From Aradus depressus (taxonomy: Eukaryota > Arthropoda > Insecta > Hemiptera > Aradidae), in assembly GCA_963662175.1 (NCBI GenBank), contig OY759224.1, positions 28,839,489 to 28,903,488 of the forward strand: DNA of 64,000 nt, written 5' to 3'. A model generated the notes under the pieces. It was not told where the DNA came from and searched no databases. It saw only the letters and a program-made list of their open reading frames with translations. The position numbers and the translations under genes were made by a program. Positions 62,250-64,000 of this stretch are shown piece after piece (positions within the stretch are counted from its first letter, which is position 1; each line of letters opens with the position of its first letter).

Positions 62250-62600
62250 TTCTCAGCTGTACGATGTATAGAGGAAGTAATGTAATTGATCAATAAATTC
62301 GATGCGGAGTTTTCAACGGAATTTTATGTTTTCCGATCTATAGATTCCAAAAATGAAAATATGTCTATGAACACGATAACTCCCGATAGAATGAATATAT
62401 CGACATGAAATTTTATATGTAAGTCCAGAATCCTCTAACGACGACACCTATTGTTTTAAAGACAAATCTGCCAAAGGGGGTATTGGGGGGAGGCTTAACT
62501 CAAAAACTCTTATATCTGCCGTTGTAATGAATGCATCGACACGTAATTTCATATGTGCATTCAAAATCACACAAGGACTACAGTAGAGTATACTGACACC
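62250..62600 (+). repeat. R repeat copy
   Basis: CAGCTGTACGATGTATAGAG, ATAACTCCCGATAGAATGAA, TATCTGCCGTTGTAATGAAT; two modules. Confidence 0.8.
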
Positions 62601-63117
62601 AACAACCTCAGTAATTGTTAATTAAAAGGTTACTTAGCCAAAGCAGACGCCATATTTCTCCAATTTCAATCATTATTTTAAACATTTCTGGCTGTAATGT
62701 GACATTTATGAGGGGGTTTTCCTTGCTCCCTGTACCTGGTTCCTTCAACACCCCTGTATTATTGTACCATTTCATTGCAATGTAAGACTCCATCCAGTGT
62801 ACATGCCTGCTCCCCAACTCTGCTTATTCGTAGTAAGTCTGTTTAATTTTTACTCTCTATTAAGTTCCACCTATTTGTCTATTTCCATTATTAATGTTTA
62901 TGTTTAGTAATGTATTCATATTTAACTTTAATTTGTATTAGTGTACGTTCATGTTTATGGTTAATAATGTATCTATATTTAATTTTAACGTTTAGTAATG
63001 TATTCATAGTAAGTCAGGTTCAATATTTACCTCGTTACAATGTCTATTTTAACGTTCAGTAATGTTTATCAATACACTAATTTTGTTTAATTGTGATTCT
63101 AATCTAGATTCCCCCCC
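62601..63117. repeat. Weak 45-60 bp tandem repeats; P-like family unknown
   Basis: Words such as GTTTAGTAATGTATTCATA recur at about 62902, 62990 and, altered, 62960 and 63050 upstream of the hammerhead-like motif. No protein is recognised in the 69-codon minus frame at 62608. Confidence 0.45.
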
Positions 63118-63158
63118 ATGCCCTGATGATGATATAAAATATATCGAAACGTTGGCGT
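63118..63158 (+). ncRNA. Hammerhead-ribozyme-like motif near 63.1 kb
   Basis: Stem I ATGCC/GGCGT (four pairs plus one G-U); core CTGATGA plus T; stem II GATATA-AAA-TATATC, six perfect pairs; GAA; stem III palindrome ACGT; T. Complete type I order; it is not within an obvious foldback. Confidence 0.68.
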
Positions 63159-63234
63159 TTGAAAAGTGTTGCCTGTTTTTCTTCCATCTTTGACCCTCAA
63201 TATTCCTACAAATAGAATCTATAGTCGCTAATTA

Positions 63235-63650
63235 ACATCTATAAGGACTGCACTTATTAATTTTCAGTAAAATCGGCAAAAGGGAAGGAGGATTAAGGTG
63301 TGGACCACAAGTTTCCAAAAAAAAGTCTGTGTGTTGATCTGTGAAGACGATAACTCCCGATAGAATGAATGTATCAACAAGAAATTTTATATTTGTACCC
63401 AGAACTCTCTAAGGAAGACATTTATTGATTTTCAGCCAAATCGGCCAAAGGGGAGAGGGAATCAGAGGGGGCTTAACTCAAAATTTCCAACAACTGTCTA
63501 TGTAATGAATATGTCGACATAAAATTTAGAATGATGATTTTAGCCCAAACGTTCGACTGATTTCAGAGGGAGAGCGAAAACATAAATGATTAATTCTTGC
63601 TGGGGATGATATACATAGCTGATGATTCACCGATGAATTTTTTTTCTTAA
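63235..63650 (+). repeat. R repeat copy
   Basis: TTTCAGTAAAATCGGCAAAA, ATAACTCCCGATAGAATGAA, AGCCAAATCGGCCAAAGGGG, CAACTGTCTATGTAATGAAT, TTCTTGCTGGGGATGATATA, GATTCACCGATGAA, then a T run. Confidence 0.82.
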
Positions 63651-64000
63651 TTTGGTCTCTAGAATACACTGAAGGAAGTGTTGCGTTACACATTGTATAT
63701 TACACAAATGTATGCAAATAAATGTATGGATACGATGTATTATTGTTTAAAAAAGTAATTATTTATATGATACATTCTAGCCGCTCCCATAAATAGGATA
63801 GATAAATATTTTCAATGCTATTTAACATCTCTCACCAACGCGAAGATTCTTTGAAGTGAAGGTTATGTAAACAGTATACCGGAGGTTAACGTCAATGCCA
63901 TTGCAGCATTAACAAATGTATTACATAATACAGTTTAGTCAACCATAATTATAAAAATACATAATGGTATTGTTGAAAAAAACATAATATTTTGATAAAA
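63651..64000. other. No feature recognised
   Basis: AT-rich sequence to the window edge without frame or family words. Confidence 0.4.

Overview
The window looks like intergenic, repeat-packed DNA from an animal nuclear genome, most likely an insect. The signs are very high A+T, long AT and homopolymer tracts, a tRNA-derived SINE present in more than 20 copies, and hAT, mariner, pogo, PIF/Harbinger and Transib-type DNA transposons. There are also RTE-like and other non-LTR remnants and Penelope-like foldback repeats. Some SINE tails are runs of CCTAA, the complement of the insect telomere unit, which fits an insect but does not prove it. I cannot name the species. I find no convincing host gene, exon chain, rRNA or functional tRNA. 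Recognisable protein sequence is limited to transposon fragments.

Three dispersed families make up much of the sequence. (1) The SINE, about 350 bp when complete, has pol III box A and B, an internal TTTATTTTA/TAAAATAAA hairpin and a conserved 3' region ending in CTAAC or CCTAA repeats. Many copies have 11-14 bp target-site duplications (TSDs). (2) The R repeat, about 0.4-0.7 kb and unclassified, is built of diverged modules of about 142 bp between hairpin-forming ends; about 40 pieces cover much of the window. (3) The P, Q and H repeats are often inverted (foldback) and carry type I hammerhead-ribozyme-like cores, as known for Penelope-like retroelements.

Layout. 0-5.7 kb: a small inverted repeat, R, SINEs, an AT microsatellite and a P copy. 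5.7-8 kb: an R copy split by a hAT element that is split by a second hAT. 8-13 kb: a P foldback with an inserted SINE, an R+SINE composite and another P copy. 14-16.7 kb: a hAT MITE and a Transib-like element. 17.5-18.1 kb: a 19-unit 30-bp minisatellite. 18-25.8 kb: R and SINE mosaic, an H foldback and a TIR element carrying a minisatellite. 25.9-29.6 kb: a deleted mariner, a hAT remnant and a pogo/Tigger-like element. 32.2-33.2 kb: a 68-bp satellite with three-unit higher-order order. 34-39 kb: an unclassified insertion, a Harbinger MITE and a truncated RTE. 40-41.4 kb: a Q foldback and a non-LTR 3' end coding 233 residues. 42-49 kb: SINE clusters, a hairpin element inside a SINE and a Transib-like MITE inside another SINE. 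50-64 kb: RTE fragments, Q, P and H copies, a tandem duplication of R, and more SINEs.

The sequence is best read as a stratigraphy of insertions. Intact TSDs let the relative ages of many insertions be ordered.
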